In this document: positions 26,569-36,086 of the stretch, one piece after another
How the letters are laid out: every line of letters starts with the position of its first letter
Numbering within the stretch: position 1 is the stretch's first letter
DNA from: Streptomyces sp. RKND-216
GTDB lineage: Bacteria; Actinomycetota; Actinomycetes; Streptomycetales; Streptomycetaceae
DNA: 64,000 nucleotides
Direction: 5' to 3'
Assembly (NCBI RefSeq): GCF_004795255.1
Contig: NZ_SSBQ01000002.1
Location: 3,998,001 to 4,062,000, forward strand
Program-made: the position numbers and the translations under genes
The notes under the pieces: model-generated
Told to the model about the DNA's origin: nothing
Seen by the model: the letters and a program-made list of their open reading frames with translations, nothing else
Databases searched by the model: none

Positions 26569-27924
26569 TCAGACGCCCGGGAACTCCCCGGTGCTCGCCG
26601 CCACGGCGCCCCGCAGGGCCTCGACGATCCGGTCCACCTGCTCGGCTGTGACGATCAGCGGCGGCGCCACCGACAGCACGGTCCCCTCGCAGCGCACGAT
26701 CACGCCGGCGGCCGCGCACGCGGCCTGCACCTCGAAGCCGCGGGCCATGGAGTCGAACTCGACGCCGACCATCAGGCCGAGCCCGCGCACGTCGCGCACG
26801 CCGTCCAGGGAACCGATCTGCTCCCGCAGCCCGTTCTGCAGCCGGCCGCCCATCGCCGCGGCGTTCTCGACCAGGCCGTCCTCCTCGATGACCCGCAGCA
26901 CGGACAGCGCCACCGCCGTGCCGAGGCCGTGCCCGCTGGTGGTGTGGCCGTGGCGCAGGCCGCCCAGCATCGGGTCCGTCGCGAACACGTCCGCGATCCG
27001 CTCGGTCATGGTGACGGCGGCGAGCGGCGCGTACCCGCTGGTCAGGCCCTTCGCCATGGTGACCAGGTCGGGTGTGATCCCCTCCCGCTGGTGGGCGAAC
27101 CAGGCGCCGGTGCGGCCCAGTCCGGTGGTCACCTCGTCGAGCACGAGCAGGACACCGTGCCGGTCGCAGATCTCGCGCACCGTGCGGAGGTAGCCGTCCG
27201 GGAGCGGGCGGATGCCGCCCACACCGAGCACCGGCTCGACGAAGAACGCGGCGACGGTGTCGGCGCCCGCCGCGAGGATGGCCTCCTCCAGCGCCTCCGG
27301 GCCCGGGGCCACGCACTCCTCGTGCTCCGCGCCCGCGGCGCACGCGCCGCAGCGCGTCGGCGAGGGGATCTGGACGAAGCCCTCGGGACGCGGCCCGCAG
27401 CCGGTCCAGGCCATGGGGTTGGCCATCATGGCGGTGGCCGCGGTGGTGGTGCCGTGGTAGCAGTCGGCCAGCGAGATGATCGTGGTCCGCTCCGGACGCC
27501 CGCTGATCGCGTGGTACATGCGGACGATGCGCAGCGCCGCCTCGGTCGATTCCGAACCGGAGTTGCAGAACAGCGTCCGGGTCAGCGGCTCGCCCAGCAG
27601 CTCCGCCAGGCGGGCGCCCAGCAGCACGGCCGGCTCGTTGGACGCGCCCAGCAAGGCGTACGTCATCAGCTTGCCGGCCTGCTCCGAGAGGGCGTCCAGC
27701 ACCCGCTTGTTGCCGTAGCCCAGGGTGGCGTTGAACTGGCCGCTGCGGCCGTCGAGGTAGGTGCGGCCGTGCGTGTCGGTCACCTCGCAGCCCTGCCCGG
27801 CGACGATCATCAGCTGCTCCGAGATCCCGTGTGGGGTCCACGGGTGCAGCAGGTGTCGGCGGTCCAGGGCGACGAGCTCGTCACCGCTCGGCGAGGTCGG
27901 TGCGGTGGACGGGGTGTCGTTCAT
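26569..27924 (-). CDS. Class III PLP-dependent aminotransferase
   Basis: This 451-residue fold-type I aminotransferase shows FCNSGSESTEAALRIVRMYH, SLADCYHGTT, VLLVLDEVTTGLGRTGAWFA and the PLP lysine in LVTMAKGLTSGYAPLAAV. The family makes amines from aldehydes or ketones, or uses omega-amino acids. It is the last gene of the operon that begins with the TPP enzyme. A TPP-made carbonyl compound followed by transamination is a reasonable pathway logic, as in prodigiosin PigD/PigE, but substrates here are unknown. A Cys-rich insert (RCGACAAGAEHEECV) is present. ATG at 27924 follows GGAG. Confidence 0.9.
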   Translation of the reverse strand: MNDTPSTAPTSPSGDELVALDRRHLLHPWTPHGISEQLMIVAGQGCEVTDTHGRTYLDGRSGQFNATLGYGNKRVLDALSEQAGKLMTYALLGASNEPAVLLGARLAELLGEPLTRTLFCNSGSESTEAALRIVRMYHAISGRPERTTIISLADCYHGTTTAATAMMANPMAWTGCGPRPEGFVQIPSPTRCGACAAGAEHEECVAPGPEALEEAILAAGADTVAAFFVEPVLGVGGIRPLPDGYLRTVREICDRHGVLLVLDEVTTGLGRTGAWFAHQREGITPDLVTMAKGLTSGYAPLAAVTMTERIADVFATDPMLGGLRHGHTTSGHGLGTAVALSVLRVIEEDGLVENAAAMGGRLQNGLREQIGSLDGVRDVRGLGLMVGVEFDSMARGFEVQAACAAAGVIVRCEGTVLSVAPPLIVTAEQVDRIVEALRGAVAASTGEFPGV

Positions 27925-27985
27925 CGGCGGTATCTCCAGGGGAAGACCGGGGGAGTCGGGTGCGTGCGGCGCCTGGCGCGGAAGG

Positions 27986-28993
27986 TCACCAGCGGACGGC
28001 CGTGGCGGCGGCGAAGTCACCCGCGTAGGCGAAGCCGGAGAGCACCAGGAGGTCGCCCTTGCGCAGCATTCCGTCGTCGCGTGCCTTGGCCAGGGTCACC
28101 GGGACGCCGGCGCCGAAGAGGTTGCCGTAGGAGTCGAAGGTGTCCGGGTGCCGCTCGGGCTTGACCCCCAGCGACTCCCGCCAGTTGGCGAGGAACATCC
28201 GGTTCGGCTGGTTGGTGACCAGCAGGTCGATGTCCGCCGTCCGGGTGCCCAGGCGCTCGCACAGCTCGGTGGTGACGCGGGGAACCATGCGGTTGCCCCG
28301 CTCGACGATCTCCTGCACACCGGAGTTGGTGAACCCGAAGTCGACCTCGCCCTCGCCCGGCTCCCAGTACTTGCGGGTGTCGACGGAGAGGTTCATGTCG
28401 TAGGTGTAGCGCGGCTCGTGCAGCGTCACCGCGTCCAGGATCGGAGACTCGTCCCCGGCCCGCAGGAACGCGACGCCGCAACCGTCGCCCGGGATCGGCG
28501 CGTGCCGCCGATGCCGCATCTCGGGCCGGGCGAAGAACTGGCCGGCCATGTTGGCCACGTTGCAGATCAGTGCGCTGCGGGCGCCTCCGCTCGCGATGAC
28601 CTGCCGCGCGATCTTGATCATGTGGACGAAGGAGATGCACCCGCTGTTGTGGACGTCGATGATCCACTCGGGAGCCGGTTTCAGGCCCAGCCGGTTGACC
28701 AGCTCCGCCCCGGACCCGTTGATGATGCGGTCCGGGATGGTGACGTTGGTCAGCACCATGTCCACGTGGGCGTCCTCGCCCCGGGCGCGGACGCGTTCGA
28801 GCATCGGTGCGACAGCCCGCTCCATCAGCTGGGACGCAGTCTCCCGCGGGTCGATGTGCCGCCGCTCGGAGGGCGCCCGCAGGAAGTGGTTCTCGGAGTC
28901 GGCCTCCTCCGCGTCCGGGGCGAGGTAGAAGTCGGCGCCGACGACGCGCTCCGGGAGGAACGCGTCGACGTCGACCAGGCTGACCGGTATCAC
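27986..28993 (-). CDS. KAS III-like acyl-condensing or acyl-transferring enzyme, non-canonical triad
   Basis: This 335-residue thiolase-fold protein is related to FabH-type ketosynthases. The nucleophile is clear (IDVHNSGCISFVHM, Cys119) and the third residue is present (DSYGNLFGAGVP, Asn291). The position of the catalytic His is Asn261: TNQPN replaces the FabH PHQAN. C-N-N in place of C-H-N argues against ordinary decarboxylative condensation and may indicate acyl transfer or a redesigned condensation. GTG at 28993 overlaps the stop of the upstream cyclase gene by 4 bases, so the two are translationally coupled. It is surely not the housekeeping FabH. Confidence 0.85.
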   Translation of the reverse strand: MIPVSLVDVDAFLPERVVGADFYLAPDAEEADSENHFLRAPSERRHIDPRETASQLMERAVAPMLERVRARGEDAHVDMVLTNVTIPDRIINGSGAELVNRLGLKPAPEWIIDVHNSGCISFVHMIKIARQVIASGGARSALICNVANMAGQFFARPEMRHRRHAPIPGDGCGVAFLRAGDESPILDAVTLHEPRYTYDMNLSVDTRKYWEPGEGEVDFGFTNSGVQEIVERGNRMVPRVTTELCERLGTRTADIDLLVTNQPNRMFLANWRESLGVKPERHPDTFDSYGNLFGAGVPVTLAKARDDGMLRKGDLLVLSGFAYAGDFAAATAVRW

Positions 28994-29643
28994 TCGGCGG
29001 CCCCGGGCTGCTCGGAGCCCAGGATCGGCAGGCCGTTGGCGTGCCGGTACTCCAGGATCCGCTTGAGGTTGGTCAGTTCGATCATGTGGCCCGCGTAGAA
29101 CATGTCCCACAGGTCGCCGACCCAGGGGCGCTCGGAGTTCGGGGCCAGCTCGGGGTAGGGGTTCTTGTCGTAGTTCTGGTGGTGGCAGTTGATCCAGGTC
29201 ACCACCGAGCCCGGCTTGCCCAGGACCTCCTCGGCGGGCAGCACCCGGAAGAAGTAACGCATCCACAGGTCGTCGCCCTGGTCCCACGCGCAGTGGTAGT
29301 CCAGCGTCATTGCCTCGGCGCTCGCCACCAGGCGCATGTAGATCTTGGTGTCCGGCACGATGATGTCCCGGCCCAGGTAGACGCCCGGGACGTCGGTGGG
29401 CTCGAAGTCACGGGTGCTGACCGTGTACTCCTCCAGGCTCTTGACGTCGCAGAGGTAGCGGAAGACGTCCTCCGGCGGGCAGTCGATGTAGCTCTGGATC
29501 GGGCAGAAGTCGCCGAACATCTCGTCGTGCGGGTAGGCGTCCTTCTGCATCTCGCGGGCGTCCTGGATCAGCTGCTCGGGGGGCGTGATCTCGCAGTGGA
29601 CGATGCCGGGGATGTCAGCCAACTGGGGGGGCAGGGTGGCCAT
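28990..29643 (-). CDS. SRPBCC-fold cyclase/aromatase-like protein
   Basis: This 217-residue protein with the START/SRPBCC pattern (PIQSYIDCPPEDVFRYLCDV, LEEYTVSTRDFEPTD, LDYHCAWDQGDDLWMRYFFR, VVTWINCHHQN) binds hydrophobic ligands. Relatives act as polyketide cyclases or aromatases, but no type II PKS is present here. It is locked between the TPP enzyme (29-base overlap) and the KAS III gene (4-base overlap). It probably works on the product passed between those two enzymes. Confidence 0.78.
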   Translation of the reverse strand: MATLPPQLADIPGIVHCEITPPEQLIQDAREMQKDAYPHDEMFGDFCPIQSYIDCPPEDVFRYLCDVKSLEEYTVSTRDFEPTDVPGVYLGRDIIVPDTKIYMRLVASAEAMTLDYHCAWDQGDDLWMRYFFRVLPAEEVLGKPGSVVTWINCHHQNYDKNPYPELAPNSERPWVGDLWDMFYAGHMIELTNLKRILEYRHANGLPILGSEQPGAAE

Positions 29644-31357
29644 GTGGTGCTCCTGAGGTGTGGGTGTTCCGGGCGTTCAGCAGGTGGAGGAACGGCGTGA
29701 ACGGCGGTATGTCGTCCGGGTCGCATCGGACGCCGATCAGCGCCGGACCCGCCGTCTCGTTGGTGTCGAGCAGCGTGTCGCGGAGCTGCTCGGCGGTGTG
29801 CGCCTCGACGGCCGTGAGCGACGGGAACATCGCCCGAGCTCCGGCCGCGATGTCCGCGGGCTTGAAGGAGTTGTAGGAGTAGGTGCCCTCGTAGAAGAGC
29901 TGTTCGCGGGTGACGCACATGCCGTGCGCGTTGTTGTCGAAGATCACGAACGTCACCGGAAGGCCGTACTCGACGGCGGTGTGCAGCTCCATGCCGTGGG
30001 CGTAGAACCCGCCGTCGCCGGAGAGCACGTAGGTGCGGCGGCCGGTGGCGAAGGCGGCACCGATGCCTGCGCCGAAGCTGTGGCCCATGCCGCCCATGCC
30101 CATGGCGATGACGTAGTTCCCGCGGCGGGGCGTCGCCAGGTAGTGGATGGCCGCGGCGCTGGCGTTGCCCGCGTCGGAGACGACGGTGGCGTCATCGGGC
30201 ACGGCGGCCTCGATGGCCCGAACCGCGTCCACCAGCCGTACGCCGCTGGTGCCGGTGTCGGGCAGCAGCAGGTGCTCGGGACCCTCCGCCGCGCAGGTCG
30301 CGGGGCGCTCGGGGAGAGCGGCCAGCGCCTCGTTGAGCGCGTGCAGTTCGGTGCGCAGGCAGCCGTCCACGTGCAGGGCGGGAGGGCCCCCCGGGCGCGG
30401 TTCGGGGAAGGGCGGCTCGGGGTCGTAGGCGACCAGCGGGGTATCCGCGAGCGCCACGTCGAGGCCCGCCCGCGCCATCACCGGCAGCCGGGTCCCGACC
30501 AGTACGCACACCGCTGCCTTCTCGATGCCGCGCAGCACCGTGGGGTGGCCGATCGCACCGGTGACGCCCAGGAACCGCGGATCGTGGTTGTCGAAGGCGT
30601 CCTTGCCCTCCGGGGTGACGGCCACCGTGGCGTCCAGTAGTGCGGCCAGCCGGGCGAGTTCGGCGCGGGCGTCCTGGTGCGCCACGCCGTCGCCCGCGAC
30701 GAGCACCACGTCCGCGCCGCGCGCCGCCTCCGTGGTGAGCAGTTCGGCGGCGGCGCCGCGCAGGACGGCGGCTGGTTCCTCGCGGACCGGCAGCAGGTCC
30801 CGCACGGGGAGCAGCCCCTCGGCGGCCGCCTGCTGGACGTCCTTGGGCAGCAGCAGGACCGCAGGGCCGCCGCGCGGGCCGCGGGTGGCGTCCACCGCCG
30901 CCGCGAGCAGTTCGCCGGCGTCGGCGGGATCGTCGATCCGGGCGCAGAAGCGGCTGATGGAGCCGAAGAGCTGTACGGCGTCCAGCGAGCCGGAGAGGCC
31001 GCTGGAGTCCTGGAAGGCGCCGCGACCCTCGAGCGGGCGGGGCGGCTGGCCGACGAGTGCGAGCAGCGGGACCCGTGCGGCGTACGCCTCGGAGACGCCC
31101 GGCACCAGGTTCATCGCTCCGGCGCCGGAGGTGGTCATCACGACGCCGAGGCCGCCGCCCGTGCGGTGGCTGCCCTCGGCCATGCAGGCCGCGGCGAACT
31201 CGTGCTTGGCCACCACGGGGGTGAGGCGGCCCGAGTGGTGGGCGGCGTCGTAGAGGTCCTCGATGTTCGCGCCACCGACGCCGAAGACGTGTCGGACCCC
31301 CAGCGCTGCCAGGGATTCCACCAGGTAGTCGGCGACGCGCGGCCCACCGCTGTGCAT
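29615..31357 (-). CDS. TPP-dependent decarboxylase/carboligase (acetolactate synthase superfamily)
   Basis: This 580-residue enzyme has the N-terminal domain with the activating Glu (VVAKHEFAAACMAEGSHRTG), a central domain, and the TPP-Mg motif LSGDGGFYAHGMELHTAVEY leading to FVIFDNNAHGM. It resembles benzoylformate decarboxylase and acetolactate synthase; the FAD-binding role of the middle domain cannot be judged. In an operon with a KAS III, an SRPBCC protein and an aminotransferase, carboligation of a keto acid to an acyl or aldehyde acceptor is the likely chemistry (inference). ATG at 31357 has its ribosome-binding site inside a 13-bp hairpin. Confidence 0.9.
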   Translation of the reverse strand: MHSGGPRVADYLVESLAALGVRHVFGVGGANIEDLYDAAHHSGRLTPVVAKHEFAAACMAEGSHRTGGGLGVVMTTSGAGAMNLVPGVSEAYAARVPLLALVGQPPRPLEGRGAFQDSSGLSGSLDAVQLFGSISRFCARIDDPADAGELLAAAVDATRGPRGGPAVLLLPKDVQQAAAEGLLPVRDLLPVREEPAAVLRGAAAELLTTEAARGADVVLVAGDGVAHQDARAELARLAALLDATVAVTPEGKDAFDNHDPRFLGVTGAIGHPTVLRGIEKAAVCVLVGTRLPVMARAGLDVALADTPLVAYDPEPPFPEPRPGGPPALHVDGCLRTELHALNEALAALPERPATCAAEGPEHLLLPDTGTSGVRLVDAVRAIEAAVPDDATVVSDAGNASAAAIHYLATPRRGNYVIAMGMGGMGHSFGAGIGAAFATGRRTYVLSGDGGFYAHGMELHTAVEYGLPVTFVIFDNNAHGMCVTREQLFYEGTYSYNSFKPADIAAGARAMFPSLTAVEAHTAEQLRDTLLDTNETAGPALIGVRCDPDDIPPFTPFLHLLNARNTHTSGAPHGHPAPPVG

Positions 31358-31360
31358 GGA

Positions 31361-31398
31361 GCCTCCCGTGGAGCAGGTGACCCGTCTCCACGGGAGGC
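31361..31398 (-). promoter_or_regulatory. Leader hairpin that hides the ribosome-binding site of the TPP gene
   Basis: On the mRNA (minus strand) GCCTCCCGTGGAG pairs perfectly over 13 bases with CTCCACGGGAGGC around a 12-base loop. The right arm contains the only Shine-Dalgarno (GGGAGG) and ends 3 bases before the ATG. Translation of this operon should need melting of the stem, a ligand or protein, or an alternative fold. Confidence 0.6.
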
Positions 31399-31501
31399 TG
31401 CACCCGGGTGCGGCCTGCCGGGAGAAACGGTCGGAACAGGCCGGAAGCGTAGGGACGCGCCGTCGGGGCGGGCCACGGTCGTGGGCAGACGGTAGTGGTT
31501 G

Positions 31502-31516
31502 TTCTAGAGCCTCCCC
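31502..31516. promoter_or_regulatory. CTAG element upstream of the TPP operon
   Basis: TTCTAGAGCCTCCCC, 145 bases upstream of the TPP start. One of a set of related elements in promoter regions of this cluster. Confidence 0.4.
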
Positions 31517-31547
31517 GGCCGGGCCAACCCTGCGCCGTCGGCAGCGC

Positions 31548-31976
31548 TCAGCGCTTGCGCGCGGTGCGGGCGAGCCCTGCGATGAGCACCAGACCGACGG
31601 CCAGGTGCAGCAGCACGAGGGTGACCTTCGCACCCGTGGTGACGCCGTTCAGCGGGCCGGTGAACAGGGACAGCACCAGCACCACCGAGGCGATGACGCT
31701 CCACACGGTTCCGGGCTTCGACGCCTTGCGCTCCAGCAGCTCCAGCAGGCCCCAGCCGAGCAGGCCGGACAGGACGCCGGCGACGATGACCGACGGCAGC
31801 TGGACGGTCGTCTCGGTCGCACCCGTCTTCGCGATCACCTTCACGTCGAAGGCGACCCGGGCGACGAACCACACCGCGGCCCCCACCAGCGTCGCCACGA
31901 CCATGGTGACGATTCGGGGGCCGTTGGTGCTCTGCTTCACCGGCGTCAGGCCGGGGGCGGCGTTCGTGCTGGTCAT
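31548..31976 (-). CDS. DUF6069-type four-helix membrane protein
   Basis: This 142-residue integral membrane protein has four hydrophobic helices (VTMVVATLVGAAVWFVARVA; VIVAGVLSGLLGWGLLELLE; WSVIASVVLVLSLFTGPL; TLVLLHLAVGLVLIAGLA) and the ARTARKR tail of the DUF6069 family. Function is unknown. ATG at 31976 has AGGAGG 8 bases upstream. It precedes the TPP operon on the same strand by 190 bases, so it could be its first gene, but the CTAG element in between suggests a separate promoter for the TPP gene. Confidence 0.75.
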   Translation of the reverse strand: MTSTNAAPGLTPVKQSTNGPRIVTMVVATLVGAAVWFVARVAFDVKVIAKTGATETTVQLPSVIVAGVLSGLLGWGLLELLERKASKPGTVWSVIASVVLVLSLFTGPLNGVTTGAKVTLVLLHLAVGLVLIAGLARTARKR

Positions 31977-32395
31977 GGCGTCAGCCTCCTGCTGGGGGGT
32001 GGGGGTGTGCCGATCCCCGGCATGGGTGCGCGGAGGCTCTCGGCGCGGCTGACGGTAACGGCAGCGGCACCCGCTGCGGGCGGCGCGCGGACCGTCCGGG
32101 CTGGCCTGTAGGGATTCCCTTAGGGGCCTCTCGTCCAGGCTGGAGCCGCACTGGCTTGGGGTGTTGTGCTCGCTCGGCCGACCGGTCCAGGGCGACCGCG
32201 AACCGACCGCTCCCCGTGACGAGCCGTTCCCTCCGCATGCCCGGAGCACCTCGGGCGTCCCGTACGCACCGACGCGCCGAACCGCGCGGAAAGCCGCGTC
32301 GGCGCGGTGGCGTTCGCGGGGACCGGCGCGGACGACCCGTGCGGTGCCGACCGGACTGTACTCATGCCGAACACATACCTGAGGAGATGGCACGG
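31977..32395. promoter_or_regulatory. Divergent regulatory region between the membrane protein and mqnE
   Basis: No gene in 419 bases. Contains GGGATTCCCTTAGGGGCCTC (about 32111-32130), an imperfect dyad with the CTTAGGG form of the recurrent element, and AT-richer spots suited to promoters for both operons. The Shine-Dalgarno for mqnE is GAGGAG at 32381-32386. Confidence 0.5.
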
Positions 32396-33562
32396 GTGGA
32401 CGCAGGGATCAAGCGCGAGGTCGAGCAGAAGGTGGCGGCCGGCGAGCGGCTCAGCCGCGAGGACGGCATCGCGCTGTACGAGTGCGACGACCTGGCCTGG
32501 CTCGGCGGTCTCGCCCACGAGGTGCGGACGCGGAAGAACGGCGACGTCGTCCACTTCAACGTCAACCGGCACCTGAACATGACCAACGTGTGCACGGCGT
32601 CGTGCGCGTACTGCTCCTTCCAGCGCAAGCCGGGGGAGAAGGACGCCTACACCATGCGCATCGAGGAGGCCGTCAAGCTCGCCAAGGCCATGGAGAACGA
32701 GCAGCTCACCGAGCTGCACGTGGTCAACGGCCTGCACCCCACGCTGCCCTGGCGCTACTACCCGCGTTCCATCCGCGCGCTGAAGGAGGCGCTGCCGGAC
32801 ACCGTCGCGGTCAAGGCGTTCACCGCCACCGAGATCCATTGGTTCGAGCGGATTTCCGGCATGCCCGCCTCGGAGATCCTGGACGAGCTGATCGACGCCG
32901 GCCTGGAGTCGCTGACCGGCGGCGGTGCCGAGATCTTCGACTGGGACGTCCGCCAGCACATCGTCGACCACGACACCCACTGGGAGGACTGGTCGCGCAT
33001 CCACCGCCTCGCGCACTCCAAGGGCATCAAGACCCCGTGCACCATGCTGTACGGCCACATCGAGGAGCCGCGCCACCGCGTCGACCACGTGCTGCGGCTG
33101 CGTGAACTCCAGGACGAGACCGGCGGCTTCCAGGTCTTCATCCCGCTGCGCTACCAGCACGACTTCCACGACTCCATGGACGGCAAGGTCCGCAACCGCC
33201 TCATGGAGCGGACCAAGATGGCCTCGCCCGCCGAGGCGCTGAAGACCTTCGCCGTCTCCCGTCTGCTGTTCGACAACGTGCCGCACGTGAAGGTCTTCTG
33301 GGTCATGCACGGCCTGCGCACCGCCGAGCTCGCCCTCTCGCACGGCGCGGACGACATCGACGGCTCGGTCGTCGAGTACAAGATCACGCACGACGCCGAC
33401 GCCTACGGCACCCCCGACAAGATGAACCGCGAGAGCCTGCTCGACCTGATCCGGGACGCGGGTTTCCAGCCGGTGGAGCGCAACACCCGCTACGAGGTCA
33501 TCGCCGAGTTCGACGGCCCGGACGCCGCGCGACGCGACACCCCGCAGCCGATGCGGGTGTGA
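32396..33562 (+). CDS. mqnE: Aminofutalosine synthase (radical SAM, MqnE)
   Basis: MqnE adds the adenosyl radical of SAM to 3-[(1-carboxyvinyl)oxy]benzoate, making 6-amino-6-deoxyfutalosine. The 388-residue protein has the radical SAM cluster motif CTASCAYC (Cys66, 70, 73), NVNRHLNMTN before it, and MqnE blocks ELHVVNGLHPTLPWRYYP, LESLTGGGAEIFDWDVRQ and FQVFIPLRYQHDF. GTG at 32396 is preferred to ATG at 32387: the Shine-Dalgarno abuts the ATG, and known Streptomyces MqnE proteins start MDAG. It opens an operon with ferredoxin, mqnA, mqnC and a sugar dehydratase, not the usual menaquinone gene setting. Confidence 0.94.
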   Translation: MDAGIKREVEQKVAAGERLSREDGIALYECDDLAWLGGLAHEVRTRKNGDVVHFNVNRHLNMTNVCTASCAYCSFQRKPGEKDAYTMRIEEAVKLAKAMENEQLTELHVVNGLHPTLPWRYYPRSIRALKEALPDTVAVKAFTATEIHWFERISGMPASEILDELIDAGLESLTGGGAEIFDWDVRQHIVDHDTHWEDWSRIHRLAHSKGIKTPCTMLYGHIEEPRHRVDHVLRLRELQDETGGFQVFIPLRYQHDFHDSMDGKVRNRLMERTKMASPAEALKTFAVSRLLFDNVPHVKVFWVMHGLRTAELALSHGADDIDGSVVEYKITHDADAYGTPDKMNRESLLDLIRDAGFQPVERNTRYEVIAEFDGPDAARRDTPQPMRV

Positions 33563-33617
33563 ACCGCCCGCTGCACACGGCGACCCGAAGACGACCTCAC
33601 AGATCGGTAGGCACGTG

Positions 33618-34816
<1,199 letters not shown>

Positions 34817-34862
34817 CGCCGCCGGTCTGCGCACCTCACCCGAGAGAGAAAGGCGGCCCGAA

Positions 34863-36071
34863 GTGGCCAACCCGACCAGTCGTCTCACCGCTGCTCTGGA
34901 CCGTGCCGCCGAGGGAGGCCGCATCACGCCCGAAGAGGCGCTGGAGCTCTACCGCGACGCTCCGCTGCACGCGCTCGGGCAGGCCGCCGACGCCGTGCGC
35001 CGCCGCCGGTACGCCGGCCGCGAGAACCTGGCGACGTACATCATCGAGCGGAACATCAACTACACCAACGTCTGCGTGACGGCGTGCAAGTTCTGCGCGT
35101 TCTACGCCCCGCCGAAGTCGGAGGCGGGCTGGGAGCGGGACCTGGAGGAGATCCTGCGCCGCTGCGGCGAGACCGTCGAGCTGGGCGGCACGCAGATCAT
35201 GTTCCAGGGCGGCCACCACCCGGACCACGGCGTCGAGTACTACGAGCGCATGTTCAGCGAGATCAAGAAGGCCTACCCGGAGCTGGTCATCCACTCCCTG
35301 GGAGCCTCCGAGGTCGCGCACATGTCGAAGGTCTCCGAGGTCACTCCCGAGGAGGCGGTCCGCCGCATCCACGAGGCGGGTCTGGACTCGTTCGCGGGGG
35401 CGGGCGCGGAGCTGCTGCCGGAACGGCCGCGGAAGGCGATCGCGCCGCTGAAGGAGTCCGGCGAACGCTGGCTGGAGATCATGGAGATCGCCCACAACCT
35501 GGGCGTCGAGTCGACCACGACCATGCTGATGGGCACGGGGGAGACGAACGCGGAGCGGATCGAGCACCTGCGGATGATCCGGGACGTGCAGGACCGCACC
35601 GGCGGCTTCCGCGCGTTCATCCCGTACACCTACCAGCCGGAGAACAACGCGCTGAAGGGCCGTACGCAGGCCACCTCCCTGGAGTACCTGCGCCTGATCG
35701 CCCTCGCGCGGATCTTCCTCGACAACGTCGCCCACATTCAGGGCTCCTGGCTCACGACGGGCAAGGAGCTGGGCCAGCTCACCTTGCACTACGGCGCCGA
35801 CGACCTCGGCTCGGTGATGCTGGAGGAGAACGTCGTCTCCTCCGCAGGCGCCAAGCACCGCTCCAACCTGCCCGAGCTGATCGAGCTCATCCGCGGCTCG
35901 GACCGGGTGCCCGCGCAGCGCAACACCACCTACGAGATCCTGCGCGTGCACGACGACCCGGCGAACGACCCGGTCGACGAGAAGGTCGTCTCGCACCTGT
36001 CGTCCACGGTCGACTCCGGCGAGGGCATCCGCAAGCGCCGGGCCCTCAAGGTCCTGCCGACGGCCGGCTGA
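34863..36071 (+). CDS. mqnC: Cyclic dehypoxanthinyl futalosine synthase (radical SAM, MqnC)
   Basis: MqnC closes the ring of dehypoxanthine futalosine by radical SAM chemistry. The 402-residue protein has CVTACKFCAFY (Cys71, 75, 78), LGGTQIMFQGGHHPDHGVEY, YERMFSEIKKAYPEL, DSFAGAGAELLPERPRKAI and FIPYTYQPENNALKG, the MqnC set; the related CofH and MqnE differ at these blocks. GTG at 34863 has GAGAAAGG upstream. The next gene, a dTDP-glucose dehydratase, starts 15 bases after its stop, tying the futalosine genes physically to sugar biosynthesis. Confidence 0.94.
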   Translation: MANPTSRLTAALDRAAEGGRITPEEALELYRDAPLHALGQAADAVRRRRYAGRENLATYIIERNINYTNVCVTACKFCAFYAPPKSEAGWERDLEEILRRCGETVELGGTQIMFQGGHHPDHGVEYYERMFSEIKKAYPELVIHSLGASEVAHMSKVSEVTPEEAVRRIHEAGLDSFAGAGAELLPERPRKAIAPLKESGERWLEIMEIAHNLGVESTTTMLMGTGETNAERIEHLRMIRDVQDRTGGFRAFIPYTYQPENNALKGRTQATSLEYLRLIALARIFLDNVAHIQGSWLTTGKELGQLTLHYGADDLGSVMLEENVVSSAGAKHRSNLPELIELIRGSDRVPAQRNTTYEILRVHDDPANDPVDEKVVSHLSSTVDSGEGIRKRRALKVLPTAG

Positions 36072-36086
36072 GGGGTGGCGCGAGCG

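Noticed and set aside
27986..28993. KAS III gene as housekeeping FabH
   Set aside because: The catalytic His is missing and the gene is coupled to a cyclase and a TPP enzyme, not to fatty acid genes.
29615..31357. TPP gene as menD for a second menaquinone route
   Set aside because: It lacks the MenD layout as far as I can see, has no menF/menH neighbours, and resembles acetolactate synthase and benzoylformate decarboxylase instead.
29615..31357. TPP gene as a sugar two-carbon branching enzyme (YerE-like)
   Set aside because: No positive evidence: it is not in the sugar operon and sits with KAS III and aminotransferase genes. It is possible but unsupported.
34863..36071. Radical SAM gene as F420 CofH/CofG
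   Set aside because: The sequence blocks around the CxxxCxxC motif and the neighbours mqnA and mqnE fit MqnC; CofG/CofH partners are absent.
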